Source of the DNA: G963667975 sp963677395
Lineage (GTDB): Bacteria > Bacteroidota > Bacteroidia > Bacteroidales > G963667975
Reading direction: 5' to 3'
DNA: 64,000 nucleotides
NCBI GenBank assembly: GCA_963677395.2
Contig: OY781965.2
Span: forward strand, 3,410,001-3,474,000
Part shown: in pieces, positions 43,694-50,948 of the stretch
Position numbering within the stretch: the first letter of the stretch is position 1
How the letters are laid out: each line of letters begins with the position of its first letter
The notes under the pieces: model-generated
What the model was told of the DNA's origin: nothing
What the model saw: the letters and a program-made list of their open reading frames with translations, nothing else
Database searches by the model: none
Program-made: the position numbers and the translations under genes

Positions 43694-43806
43694 TGTTTAC
43701 CTTCGCTTTCCTTGGTTCTTATATATTCAATTTCCTTAATTCGGGCTGCCCACTCCCGATCTGATAATTGATCAGGTTCTGGAATATGCGCATAGTAACG
43801 CAGCAT
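43690..43806 (-). CDS. downstream frame of a tail assembly chaperone (probable -1 frameshift product)
   Basis: This minus-strand frame reads MLRYYAHIPEPDQLSDREWA and ends RTKESEGKQ, with its TGA overlapping the tape measure ATG. Going upstream, it stays open across the stop of the preceding gene, so slippage by -1 at A-AAG (heptamer GGAAAAG, 43866-43860) would fuse the 103-residue protein to about 55 more residues. Such G/GT-type fusions before the tape measure gene are general in long-tailed phages. It may also be translated from the ATG at 43806. Confidence 0.6.
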   Translation of the reverse strand: MLRYYAHIPEPDQLSDREWAARIKEIEYIRTKESEGKQ

Positions 43807-43853
43807 TGCATTTCCTATGCGCACAAATTCTGTTGACTTAACAACAGCAGCCC

Positions 43854-44165
43854 TTAGAGCTTTTCCAGCTCTACTGCTTTAATTTCAATTAATTCTGCCA
43901 ATTTGCCGGAAACTGAAAGGAAATAAGCATCATCATCGCGAAGCTCTTCCGAACCGCCTATCCAGCAATTTTTCAACAAAATTTCATTGAATTTCAAAGG
44001 GTCTTTTTGCCCTTCAGCGGAAGCATATCCTAAGACTTTGCGATCCGGTTTCTTTAAATACGCAACCTTATCTTCGCATTTAATTGCAAAGATTTCACTG
44101 TACTTATCCTTCCAGATTTTAATCTGATCAGGTGTCGCCTGTCCTTTTAATTGTATAGTTTCCAT
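43854..44165 (-). CDS. tail assembly chaperone, upstream (G-like) frame
   Basis: A 103-residue protein between tail tube and tape measure. It has no enzyme motif (METIQLKGQATPDQIKIWKD, FAIKCEDKVAYLKKPDRKVLGYA). Its position and the overlapping -1 frame mark it as the G-like tail assembly chaperone. The last codons before its TAA are GAA AAG CTC, giving an A-AAG slip site four codons from the stop. Confidence 0.65.
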   Translation of the reverse strand: METIQLKGQATPDQIKIWKDKYSEIFAIKCEDKVAYLKKPDRKVLGYASAEGQKDPLKFNEILLKNCWIGGSEELRDDDAYFLSVSGKLAELIEIKAVELEKL

Positions 44166-44167
44166 TA

Positions 44168-44593
44168 TTACACTGGTAATGTTTGATATTCTATTTTCAG
44201 GGCTTGGAATGGAAGATCTATTTCCATATCCGGATCACCCTGCTTCATTGCTTTTTCAAAATCGGAAATTCTCGCACCAACTATTACATCGGTAACTACA
44301 ACTCCATTTTTTGCGTAACAGATGGAAATACTGTGTTCCACCTGCCCAAAATGATCAAATCCGTTTTCGGTTGCCTTTTTATTTAACGATTCAAGTTCCG
44401 ACTGACCGATTTTGTATGATCCGGTAAACGATTCATTACCGGGTTGAATAGACTGAGGCTTTGTACCACGTCCATAGATAGGTTTTAACTCCTGTGTGAA
44501 CTTGTATTTAACCTCTAGTATTCTAACCAGAGGCCTGCCAAAAACGATCACCTCAACATTTTTCCAGCTATATTCATTTGAATTGAATTCCAT
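44168..44593 (-). CDS. tail tube protein
   Basis: A 141-residue protein with the segments YSWKNVEVIVFGRPLVRILEVKYKFTQELKPIYGRGTKPQSIQPGNESFTGSYKIGQSELESL, characteristic of contractile tail tube proteins of Bacteroidota Mu-like phages. It follows the sheath gene by 2 bp, the standard order. It polymerises into the inner tube through which DNA passes. Confidence 0.8.
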   Translation of the reverse strand: MEFNSNEYSWKNVEVIVFGRPLVRILEVKYKFTQELKPIYGRGTKPQSIQPGNESFTGSYKIGQSELESLNKKATENGFDHFGQVEHSISICYAKNGVVVTDVIVGARISDFEKAMKQGDPDMEIDLPFQALKIEYQTLPV

Positions 44594-44595
44594 CG

Positions 44596-45768
44596 TTATG
44601 TTGTTTTATAAGGATTATACAAACCAAGGTTAATTTTAATGAAGGATTTGTATGCACGAGGCATAACAGAAAGGGATAGTTCAAACTCATCGGTAGAGAG
44701 TACATTTTGATTCGGATCAATTACTGCAACAAAATCTGAAATCTCACCCTGCATTGAACCTTTCACTGTATTTTCGATTTCCGATTTTGTTGCAGCAATC
44801 ATCGCAGGAGGCAATTTTCCGGAAGAATCTACTTCGTAATCATCTTCTATCTGTTTTGCATAAACAGATACAGCTAACCTGTGAGCTTTATCGATGACAA
44901 GGCCTCTGGCCAGTGATGAATAATCATCTGTTAAAGCAACAGCCATACGATCTGAGGAAAAATAATAACCCTCATTTTGAGGTATAGTACGGAAAAATAC
45001 ATAACCTTTTGTATGTATATTATCCCAAGCCGATTTTAAGTCTTCAACTGGCGTACCATCCGGAAAACAACATGTATCAATCTTCACGTTGCCATTTAAC
45101 ACTCTCGAGATTTTTCTCTGTACAGGAACTGAAGCTTTCATTCCAAGCAACCGACAAACTGATACACTTCCGGGCGCATCTGCAGCAAGTGAAATCATAA
45201 CCCTTTTATTTGTTAACAGGTCAAGGTTTTTCAGATTTGCTACATTGGCTTTTAAAAATCCGATGCCTGGCAAAATTCCACGTAGTGGATTATGCTCAAG
45301 CGCATAAGCCTCGCATAATTCCTGCAGTTTAGTCATAGCTGTAACAACATCCGCATCTATACACTCTGTAACTGTTGGTGTATAACCTGCAGGTGTTTTC
45401 CTGTTGATACCCAAAACCCGGATAGCTCCCTTTGCAGCATCGAGCAGTTTTTTTGCGTTTGTCTTAGTGACATCACAGATGTCGGTCAACGTCGTAGCGT
45501 CACTAACACCAAGAACCCAAAGCTCTGTACCATTTTTGGCAAGATTATAAAACGCTTCGATTTCCTTGTAGAAAAAAGCATTGTTTACAGGAGTCACATC
45601 TTTTCCTATCAGGTCATTCAGTGAGAATATCTGATATGGAGCACCTAGGGTAAATCCGGTTGTTGCAGTTGCAGAACAAACAATGCCAAAAATGTTATCA
45701 TCTGTTCTTGCAACACGACCTAACCCTCCGGTATTTATGTTTACTGATATATCTGGTAATCCTGCCAT
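44596..45768 (-). CDS. tail sheath protein (DUF2586 type)
   Basis: A 390-residue sheath protein. MAGLPDISVNINTGGLGR at the start and the C-terminal region FELSLSVMPRAYKSFIKINLGLYNPY fit the DUF2586 sheath family, and GYVFFRTIPQNEGYYFSSDRMAV is a typical core segment. It drives contraction of the tail. Presence of sheath plus tube shows a myovirus-type particle, as in Mu. Confidence 0.82.
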   Translation of the reverse strand: MAGLPDISVNINTGGLGRVARTDDNIFGIVCSATATTGFTLGAPYQIFSLNDLIGKDVTPVNNAFFYKEIEAFYNLAKNGTELWVLGVSDATTLTDICDVTKTNAKKLLDAAKGAIRVLGINRKTPAGYTPTVTECIDADVVTAMTKLQELCEAYALEHNPLRGILPGIGFLKANVANLKNLDLLTNKRVMISLAADAPGSVSVCRLLGMKASVPVQRKISRVLNGNVKIDTCCFPDGTPVEDLKSAWDNIHTKGYVFFRTIPQNEGYYFSSDRMAVALTDDYSSLARGLVIDKAHRLAVSVYAKQIEDDYEVDSSGKLPPAMIAATKSEIENTVKGSMQGEISDFVAVIDPNQNVLSTDEFELSLSVMPRAYKSFIKINLGLYNPYKTT

Positions 45769-45771
45769 AGC

Positions 45772-46296
45772 TTAACGATTTACGGTTATGATTTCACTTG
45801 ACGGTAAAATTGAATTCTGATGCCTGCGTGCATCCTCAATGCTATAAAATGGCATTTCGTCCGAAGTAATATGGAATTTATCCACATCCGGATTACTGTC
45901 AAAATACGGCTGCATTGATTTACGTAAGCCTGTTGCCTTTTCTTCGGCTTCTTTAGCTGCTTTTTCTTCTGCTTCCTGAGCTGCCTTTTCTTCTGCTTCC
46001 TGAGTTGCTTTTTCTTCTGCTTCCTGAGCTGCTTTTTCTTCTGCTTCCTGAGCTGCCTTTTCTTCTGCTTCCTGAGCTGCTTTTTTCTCAGCTTCTTTGG
46101 CTGCCTTTTCTTCGGCTTCCTGAGCTGCTTTTTCTTCAGCTTCCTGAGCGGCTTTTTCCTCAGCTTCTTTGGCTGCCTTTTCCTCGGCTTCTTTGATTGC
46201 CTTTTCTTCGGTTATAATCTGATCAACAGATTCATTTCCTGTTTCTTTGGCTGCTGGCGTTTGAACACCTTCAACTTCTTTCTTTTTATTAGTCAT
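45772..46296 (-). CDS. repeat-rich Glu/Ala/Lys helical phage protein
   Basis: A 174-residue protein whose middle (residues 30-117) consists of eleven consecutive eight-residue units of the form EEKAAQEA, giving a very long charged helix. The C-terminal 55 residues (MQPYFDSNPDVDKFHITSDEMPFYSIEDARRHQ) form a separate small domain known in Bacteroidota phage proteins near the sheath. The DNA is a 24-bp tandem repeat, liable to slippage and length change. The role is unknown; it may link or space tail parts. Confidence 0.65.
   Translation of the reverse strand: MTNKKKEVEGVQTPAAKETGNESVDQIITEEKAIKEAEEKAAKEAEEKAAQEAEEKAAQEAEEKAAKEAEKKAAQEAEEKAAQEAEEKAAQEAEEKATQEAEEKAAQEAEEKAAKEAEEKATGLRKSMQPYFDSNPDVDKFHITSDEMPFYSIEDARRHQNSILPSSEIITVNR
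45946..46209. repeat. eleven 24-bp in-frame tandem repeats
   Basis: The coding stretch has units of 24 bp on the pattern of TTCTTCTGCTTCCTGAGCTG, with small changes (CAG/AAG, GCA/ACT swaps). Units keep the frame so that copy-number change alters length without stopping translation. Confidence 0.85.
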
Positions 46297-46302
46297 AAAA
46301 AA

Positions 46303-46860
46303 TTACTTTTTTGTGATTATAAATTTTTTGCATATAAAGTAACATGAACCACAAGTAATTACAAGTATTATCCAGAAAAATGGATACGACCAAATAGGCT
46401 TTTTAATAACCTCTTTATTAGATGTAAATTTATCGGCAGATGTAGATTTTGATTTAGATGCAGTATCCGACTGTGTATATTTATAAGTTTCTTTGGCTGG
46501 AATATACAGTGTTTGTTGTTGCTCTTTACTTTTTTGCAGTACAGTTATATTTCCTTTACTGTTAATATTCACATACACCAATGATCTTGAATCCTCGGCT
46601 GATGCTGAAGACTCCTTAAATGTTCCGTCAGGATTTATTACGATCGGTAAATCCAACTTAGATGAATCTCCCGGGATAATTGCAGTAACAGGAAATAATG
46701 TCTCTTTTATAAACGAAGAATCAATATTTCTTATAGCATTGTCATTCGTTACCTCAGACGTAATAGTCCGGCTCATTGATTCCGTCTTCTTAACGGTTCT
46801 ACAGGACGACGTTATTAGCAACAATAAAATAAGCCCATATAAATAACTAAACTGTTTCAT
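46303..46860 (-). CDS. candidate unimolecular spanin (lipoprotein with C-terminal helix)
   Basis: The frame starts at 46887, but the Met at 46860 begins a good lipoprotein signal (MKQFSYLYGLILLLLITSSC), so a product of about 185 residues is preferred. A long beta-rich, Ser/Thr/Lys-rich periplasmic part is followed by a C-terminal membrane helix (SYPFFWIILVITCGSCYFIC) and basic end. Lipid anchor at one end and inner-membrane helix at the other is the layout of u-spanins such as T1 gp11. It overlaps the preceding TM/coiled-coil gene by 14 bp, next to the endolysin. Confidence 0.55.
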   Translation of the reverse strand: MKQFSYLYGLILLLLITSSCRTVKKTESMSRTITSEVTNDNAIRNIDSSFIKETLFPVTAIIPGDSSKLDLPIVINPDGTFKESSASAEDSRSLVYVNINSKGNITVLQKSKEQQQTLYIPAKETYKYTQSDTASKSKSTSADKFTSNKEVIKKPIWSYPFFWIILVITCGSCYFICKKFIITKK

Positions 46861-47221
46861 GATTTTGGGTTTTGATATTTTTATCAAGTTCTTCGACCTG
46901 TTTTCTCAGCTTAACATTTTCCTTTGTTAAGCCATCGATCTTTTTGTTCAGGTCTTCAATTTTCGTGAGCAATTGCTGATTTAAATCCCGCAATTGCCCA
47001 ACTTCAGTAGTATATTCAGAAACCTTGCCAGAAAAATTTTCAGCAAGATCCTTCCATATTTTAATCGCCTTTTCAGTATTATCCAATTCCTGACTCTCAG
47101 CAATTGCTTCAGCCTGCCTTGCTTCAGCTTTGTTTTTACGCTTGAAAAATATAACGGTGAAAATTGTACTTGCAAAGCCAGTTCCAAGCGCAATCAGTAC
47201 AGTTGATACAATTTCTGTCAT
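46847..47221 (-). CDS. holin- or spanin-like TM/coiled-coil protein
   Basis: A 124-residue protein with one N-terminal membrane helix (about residues 4-26, ending in FFKRKNK) and a long coiled coil (about 30-118, with LNQQLLTKIEDLNKKIDGLTKENVKLRKQVEEL). This layout is shared by some phage holins and by inner-membrane spanins. It overlaps the endolysin gene end by 4 bp, so a lysis role is likely. Confidence 0.55.
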   Translation of the reverse strand: MTEIVSTVLIALGTGFASTIFTVIFFKRKNKAEARQAEAIAESQELDNTEKAIKIWKDLAENFSGKVSEYTTEVGQLRDLNQQLLTKIEDLNKKIDGLTKENVKLRKQVEELDKNIKTQNHETV

Positions 47222-47697
47222 TTTATATAGATATTTTTTTCAGGAACACCTATTTGTCTGCACCAATTGACAACATTAAACGACGGGCAAGCTTTATTTG
47301 CAAATTGATAATGTCCGGCAACTTTACATTCCGGATGTTTCAATACAAAATCAAGCACGTATTTTTTCATTGAAACAAACTGTTCTGGGGTACGTGTATC
47401 CTTTGGCGATTTCATATCCTTTGTCATTCCACCAACATACACAACATGCCTGCTTATCGAATTAATTCCAGTTGCACCGTTAGTGATTTCCCAGTTGTCT
47501 ACATTATTATCCTCGTTATTATAAACAAGTCTTTCTATTTCACCATTGAGATAAAACATATCAGTATAGCCGACAACCTTCCATCCATGACCAATTGGAG
47601 GTGGTGAACAATGCATCCTCCTTATATCTACAGATGTTAATAATCTTCCTTCAGGAGTAGCTGTACAATGAATCACCAGATATTTTAACTTATTCAT
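47218..47697 (-). CDS. N-acetylmuramoyl-L-alanine amidase (endolysin)
   Basis: The frame begins at 47751, but that part overlaps the preceding gene; the Met at 47697 (MNKLKYLVIHCTATPEGRLL) lies 7 bases after that gene's stop and is chosen, giving about 159 residues. The zinc amidase_2 fold is shown by LVIHCTAT, the GATGINSISRHVVYVGG region, and the C-terminal KVAGHYQFANKACPSF, which carries the later zinc ligands. It would cleave the peptide from muramic acid at lysis. It has no signal peptide, so holin-dependent release is expected. Confidence 0.85.
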   Translation of the reverse strand: MNKLKYLVIHCTATPEGRLLTSVDIRRMHCSPPPIGHGWKVVGYTDMFYLNGEIERLVYNNEDNNVDNWEITNGATGINSISRHVVYVGGMTKDMKSPKDTRTPEQFVSMKKYVLDFVLKHPECKVAGHYQFANKACPSFNVVNWCRQIGVPEKNIYIK

Positions 47698-47704
47698 ATT
47701 ATGT

Positions 47705-48145
47705 TTAATTTGGGTAATCCTGAAAAATAGAGACTTTATATTCGGTTTCAATTAAAATGAATCCATTTCCGTAATCAATATCTGAGTCTGTTAATCTCTC
47801 GAGAGGGCTGAAAAAATCACCGGATAATCCGTTAATTTTCTCATAAACATCATCAGATGATTGTAATATTTGCAGTGATGTACTTTCAGATTCGGAGTCA
47901 GCAAAAGTGTCTGTAGCTGAAGCGAGATATTGTGATATAGTTATTGTCAGCTCTCCTCGTTGATTCTTTTTAGAAAACTCCTCCCATCTGATCCGCCCGA
48001 GCTTAATCAAAACAGCGGGTAATGGTATCGGATAATTTTCTTTCTGATTTAAAAATTGGCCCTTTTGCAAGTCAATCCACGCCGGGGCCAATTCTTTTAT
48101 CTTATCACGAATCTGTGTATATAATGCAATTTTAGGATGCTGCAT
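47705..48145 (-). CDS. head-tail connector/tail completion protein
   Basis: A 146-residue protein (MQHPKIALYTQIRDKIKELA and on, with PAVLIKLGRIRWEEFSKKNQRGELTITISQYL and FILIETEYKVSIF). It is similar in layout to small neck or tail-terminator proteins such as Mu gp37 and lies straight after the major capsid gene, overlapping by 14 bp. No catalytic motif. Confidence 0.55.
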   Translation of the reverse strand: MQHPKIALYTQIRDKIKELAPAWIDLQKGQFLNQKENYPIPLPAVLIKLGRIRWEEFSKKNQRGELTITISQYLASATDTFADSESESTSLQILQSSDDVYEKINGLSGDFFSPLERLTDSDIDYGNGFILIETEYKVSIFQDYPN

Positions 48146-49190
48146 AGATCAAACCTGTGTACTTCTCACCTGAGCGTTGTAATCCGGATTTGAACCTATG
48201 TTGGAAACCGAATTCGTGAGCACGTCCTTTTGGATTTTGCGAGAATGGAGTGTAAGCCATATCAAATGCTCCGGAACCACGGAAACTTTCCGTTTTGCAA
48301 AAGAGGAAGCCAGCGTCAACCACATTACCACCAATAGCAGTTCCTAGAGGGGACTTTTGACTAGTCGAAACGTTATAACCTACCTTATGGTTGTACTTAT
48401 GGATTTGGATACCGTAATAATTCACAACCGAAGGATCAATTATACCAATTTTCTGCTGGTACTGAATCTGTGCCTTCAGGATTTCATTATTTCTAATGAG
48501 TTGCCACCACATATTCGAAGGTAAAACCAGATTTCGGCCTTCGTTCGGAAATATTAGCGAGTCACATGTCTCAGCTATTTTCATAACGTCATCGAGGGTA
48601 AACATTTTTTTACCAGACGTTGCATCCACATTCCCGGTTGTTGGCAGTACAAATTTCTTTGTTCCGCCTACAGTAGGAGAAAAACTATGTGCGGCGGCGG
48701 CAGCTTCTTTGTCCCGGATTGCTTTTGCGGATTTAGTTGTGTAGAATTTAATTTTATCGTAGGGCAATGTAGAGAGGTTGATATTCCTGATTTTGTAGTT
48801 TTGAGAATCGTAAGTGTCCAAATCTACAGCATTAGGTGTTTCAGTCGGCTCTACGCTGTCGACGTCTGTCGTTCTATTCACATACACTTCCGGCGCAGCA
48901 CCTGCTTCGGCAAAATTCAAAGTTTGATTTGAGGCAACGAATGCACTCAGGTCTTCAGCCTCATTAAGCCAGGTGTTTTCCTGCTCGTAATCATCTTTCA
49001 ATATGCCAAGCCACACCTGTTTCGATAATGCGTCATAGGCGCACGATTGCTGCATTGGTAAAAAAGATCCGGCAAATGAAATCGCCGACACACCCCAGGA
49101 TAAGTTACCAACTAATGGGTTTAATGCTACTCCCACCGTTGTGGAAAATAACATTGATACTAAAATTGATAAAAGGAATTTTGTTTTCAT
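48132..49190 (-). CDS. major capsid protein with signal-like N-terminus
   Basis: A 352-residue protein between the protease/scaffold and connector genes, the usual capsid place. The body has helical and beta segments consistent with an HK97-fold shell protein (LNTLPYDKIKFYTTK-like, KKMFTLDDVMKIAETCDSLIFPNEGRNLVLPSNMWWQLIRNNEILKAQIQYQQ, FGFQHRFKSGLQRSGEKY). The first about 28 residues (MKTKFLLSILVSMLFSTTVG and on) look like a signal peptide, odd for a cytoplasmic shell; it may be a prohead-cleaved segment. Confidence 0.72.
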   Translation of the reverse strand: MKTKFLLSILVSMLFSTTVGVALNPLVGNLSWGVSAISFAGSFLPMQQSCAYDALSKQVWLGILKDDYEQENTWLNEAEDLSAFVASNQTLNFAEAGAAPEVYVNRTTDVDSVEPTETPNAVDLDTYDSQNYKIRNINLSTLPYDKIKFYTTKSAKAIRDKEAAAAAHSFSPTVGGTKKFVLPTTGNVDATSGKKMFTLDDVMKIAETCDSLIFPNEGRNLVLPSNMWWQLIRNNEILKAQIQYQQKIGIIDPSVVNYYGIQIHKYNHKVGYNVSTSQKSPLGTAIGGNVVDAGFLFCKTESFRGSGAFDMAYTPFSQNPKGRAHEFGFQHRFKSGLQRSGEKYTGLIYAAS

Positions 49191-49244
49191 AAATTATACT
49201 TGGTTAAAAATTACGTGTTAAAACCTACTTCGCAGGCTTCGCAT

Positions 49245-49826
49245 TTAACTTTCGATGCCATCTTTGATAATGACTCCATCTCGCTGTAATGAGAGCGTAT
49301 AGGCGTCTAAAAGCTTTTTGTGTTCGTCGGGTTTTTCTGACTGCATTTTCGTCAGCCCGGAAAGATCTTTCTTGTACCAATCAAGGTAGCTCCACTTTGA
49401 ACGATCTTCACTGCCGGGAGTACTTGTTCCATTTGTAAGATTTTTTACAACATCCTGAAGGCCTTCAGTTCCCCTTTTGGCTTCAAGGATCTTCTTTGTA
49501 GTATCGTAATCAAGCACGGCGGCATTTTCGTAAAACGAAACTTCTTCAGCAGAGCATGCTCCTCTTTTAAAATGCATCTCAACAAGTTGTTTTGCAAGCT
49601 GAGTAGGTGCATCTGAGTTTTGACTACCTTCAGGAGTAGGCATGCGTTCGAGGGTTAACTTTGTAGCATCATAATCATCGATTGCATTCTTTTCAAAGAA
49701 ACCGACTACATCATGGGTAATTACACCTCTGTTAAGGTGAAGCTTCACTAAATCTTTTGCCCTTTGGGCGCAGAGCTGTTCATTTTCACGCTTCAGCTCT
49801 TCAATTGTTTTTTCCTCTTTTGACAT
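49245..49826 (-). CDS. possible nested scaffold protein
   Basis: In frame within the protease gene, starting at the Met before SKEEKTIEELKRENEQL. It would comprise the helical scaffold part alone (about 193 residues), as in Mu and lambda, where a shorter protein is made from an internal start. The start context is AT-rich with no strong ribosome-binding site, so this is inferred from the family pattern. Confidence 0.4.
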   Translation of the reverse strand: MSKEEKTIEELKRENEQLCAQRAKDLVKLHLNRGVITHDVVGFFEKNAIDDYDATKLTLERMPTPEGSQNSDAPTQLAKQLVEMHFKRGACSAEEVSFYENAAVLDYDTTKKILEAKRGTEGLQDVVKNLTNGTSTPGSEDRSKWSYLDWYKKDLSGLTKMQSEKPDEHKKLLDAYTLSLQRDGVIIKDGIES

Positions 49827-50285
49827 TGTCGAATGATTTATTAAACTTAGTTTAATTATGTCACCATTTTTACCCATAAGCTTAACGGCATTTGCATTAC
49901 CAGGTACGTTCACAAGACTAATTTCAAGCAACTCGCTTGTGACAATTGTTGGATATTTTTGCCCAGGCATTAAAAACTCAGCATCTGTACTTTCTGTAAG
50001 TGGAAGTACAGAAATGCTGACTGCACTCATGTATCCATTTTTGTACTTCTTATAAATTTTCACGGCATCAGTATCTTCCTCGTCAAATTCTACGGTTCCT
50101 TTTAATACTCCATTTTCAACTCGTATATTCTTCCATTTTCCAACAGAGAGATAAGCATCTCTATGAGATACCAGGCACACCGGGTTTTTTAAAAAATTTG
50201 AACTATTAATGCCTTCGGAGATAATTCTGAAGCCATAACGGTTCACACTTTCGTCAGAAATAATAAAATCAAGTTCTAATGCCAT
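49245..50285 (-). CDS. HK97-type prohead protease with C-terminal scaffold
   Basis: A 346-residue protein. The N-terminal half is a U35/HK97-type maturation protease: catalytic His in LVSHRD (about 41), Ser in MSAVSISVLP (about 90) and the following SELLEISLVNVPGNANA. The C-terminal half is helical and charged, as in scaffolds. An internal Met at 49826 (MSKEEKTIEELKRENEQLCA) could start a separate scaffold product, as Mu gene Z within gene I. It is first in the leftward block, starting about 27 bases after the expected transcript start. Confidence 0.8.
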   Translation of the reverse strand: MALELDFIISDESVNRYGFRIISEGINSSNFLKNPVCLVSHRDAYLSVGKWKNIRVENGVLKGTVEFDEEDTDAVKIYKKYKNGYMSAVSISVLPLTESTDAEFLMPGQKYPTIVTSELLEISLVNVPGNANAVKLMGKNGDIIKLSLINHSTMSKEEKTIEELKRENEQLCAQRAKDLVKLHLNRGVITHDVVGFFEKNAIDDYDATKLTLERMPTPEGSQNSDAPTQLAKQLVEMHFKRGACSAEEVSFYENAAVLDYDTTKKILEAKRGTEGLQDVVKNLTNGTSTPGSEDRSKWSYLDWYKKDLSGLTKMQSEKPDEHKKLLDAYTLSLQRDGVIIKDGIES

Positions 50286-50318
50286 CGCCTATGAATGATT
50301 TGTGACTGAATAAGGTGG

Positions 50319-50449
50319 CAAAGATTGATAATCAAAGAACCAGATGCAAATTGGGTTTTAGTAGTTGTTGAAATTCCGACAATAGTTGTTGAAATTTCAA
50401 CAACTACTAAAACCCGATTTGTATTAAACCCTTTGTGTATCAATATTTG
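50319..50449. promoter_or_regulatory. divergent late control region with nested inverted repeats
   Basis: Between the leftward protease/capsid/tail block and the rightward terminase/portal block lies a 29-bp inverted repeat with one mismatch (50347-50375 and 50393-50421). Its half-site TAGTTGTTGAAATT occurs at 50362, again 21 bp on at 50383, and inverted at 50393-50406, making a perfect 24-bp palindrome at 50383-50406. The outer end of each arm is a TTTG (-33 type). Exactly 20 bases further out lie AATATTTG (50442-50449, plus) and AATCTTTG (minus, 50319-50326), each one mismatch from TAnnTTTG. Confidence 0.72.
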
Positions 50450-50468
50450 CAGAAATATTTTATCGCAA

Positions 50469-50948
50469 ATGGCACGTATATCCAAAAATGAAGCTTCAAA
50501 GAAGCGAAAAGATGCAAAAGATTTATTCATGAAAGGATTCACACTTGATGATATAGCCGAAATAATCGAGATGAGTGTTATCACTGTAAGAAAATGGTAT
50601 GCAGCAGATAGATGGGAGTCTGAAAAACAATCAAATATCATTTCATTAAGCGAGATTAGAAATACAATTCTCATTTCGTTCAACGAAATAAAACAAGGAC
50701 TCAAACCAACTATTGACGCAAAAACAGCAATGCAATATGCTAATGCCTTTGAAAAACTCAGTGATAAAAAGAAAATGCTTTCCTACATGTTTGAGTCTTT
50801 CGAATTAATGACTAATGAATTACTGATCGACATAGAGAAGGCAAAGTCTAATGATCGGCAAAAGTGTCTTGATATTCTAAAAATTGTCCGTGAAAAAATG
50901 GATATAGTCATCCAAAAAACAAAACAGGAGGTACTTGGTAATGACTAG
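50469..50948 (+). CDS. terminase small subunit-like HTH protein
   Basis: The frame is open from 50325, but that part reads through the inverted-repeat control region; the Met at 50469 (MARISKNEASKKRKDAKDLF) is chosen, giving 159 residues. Residues about 16-45 (DLFMKGFTLDDIAEIIEMSVITVRKWYAADRWESEK) form a helix-turn-helix with the typical KWYAADRW ending of phage small terminases of the Mu gp27/DUF1804 type. The rest is helical. It is directly before the large subunit and would recognise packaging DNA. Confidence 0.72.
   Translation: MARISKNEASKKRKDAKDLFMKGFTLDDIAEIIEMSVITVRKWYAADRWESEKQSNIISLSEIRNTILISFNEIKQGLKPTIDAKTAMQYANAFEKLSDKKKMLSYMFESFELMTNELLIDIEKAKSNDRQKCLDILKIVREKMDIVIQKTKQEVLGND
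50926..50931 (+). promoter_or_regulatory. strong ribosome-binding site deciding the terminase start
   Basis: AGGAGG lies nine bases before the ATG at 50941. Strong Shine-Dalgarno sites are rare in this region. It favours the ATG at 50941 over the TTG at 50935 and implies high or independent translation of the large terminase. Confidence 0.65.

Noticed and set aside
45946..46209. CRISPR array
   Set aside because: Regular spacing comes from in-frame 24-bp coding repeats with no unique spacers.
50276..50704. Minus-strand open frame of 142 residues over the control region and terminase small subunit
   Set aside because: It is the mirror of the plus-strand HTH gene and inverted repeat; its residues mirror the repeat (VVVEISTTIVGISTTT) and it has no family signal.
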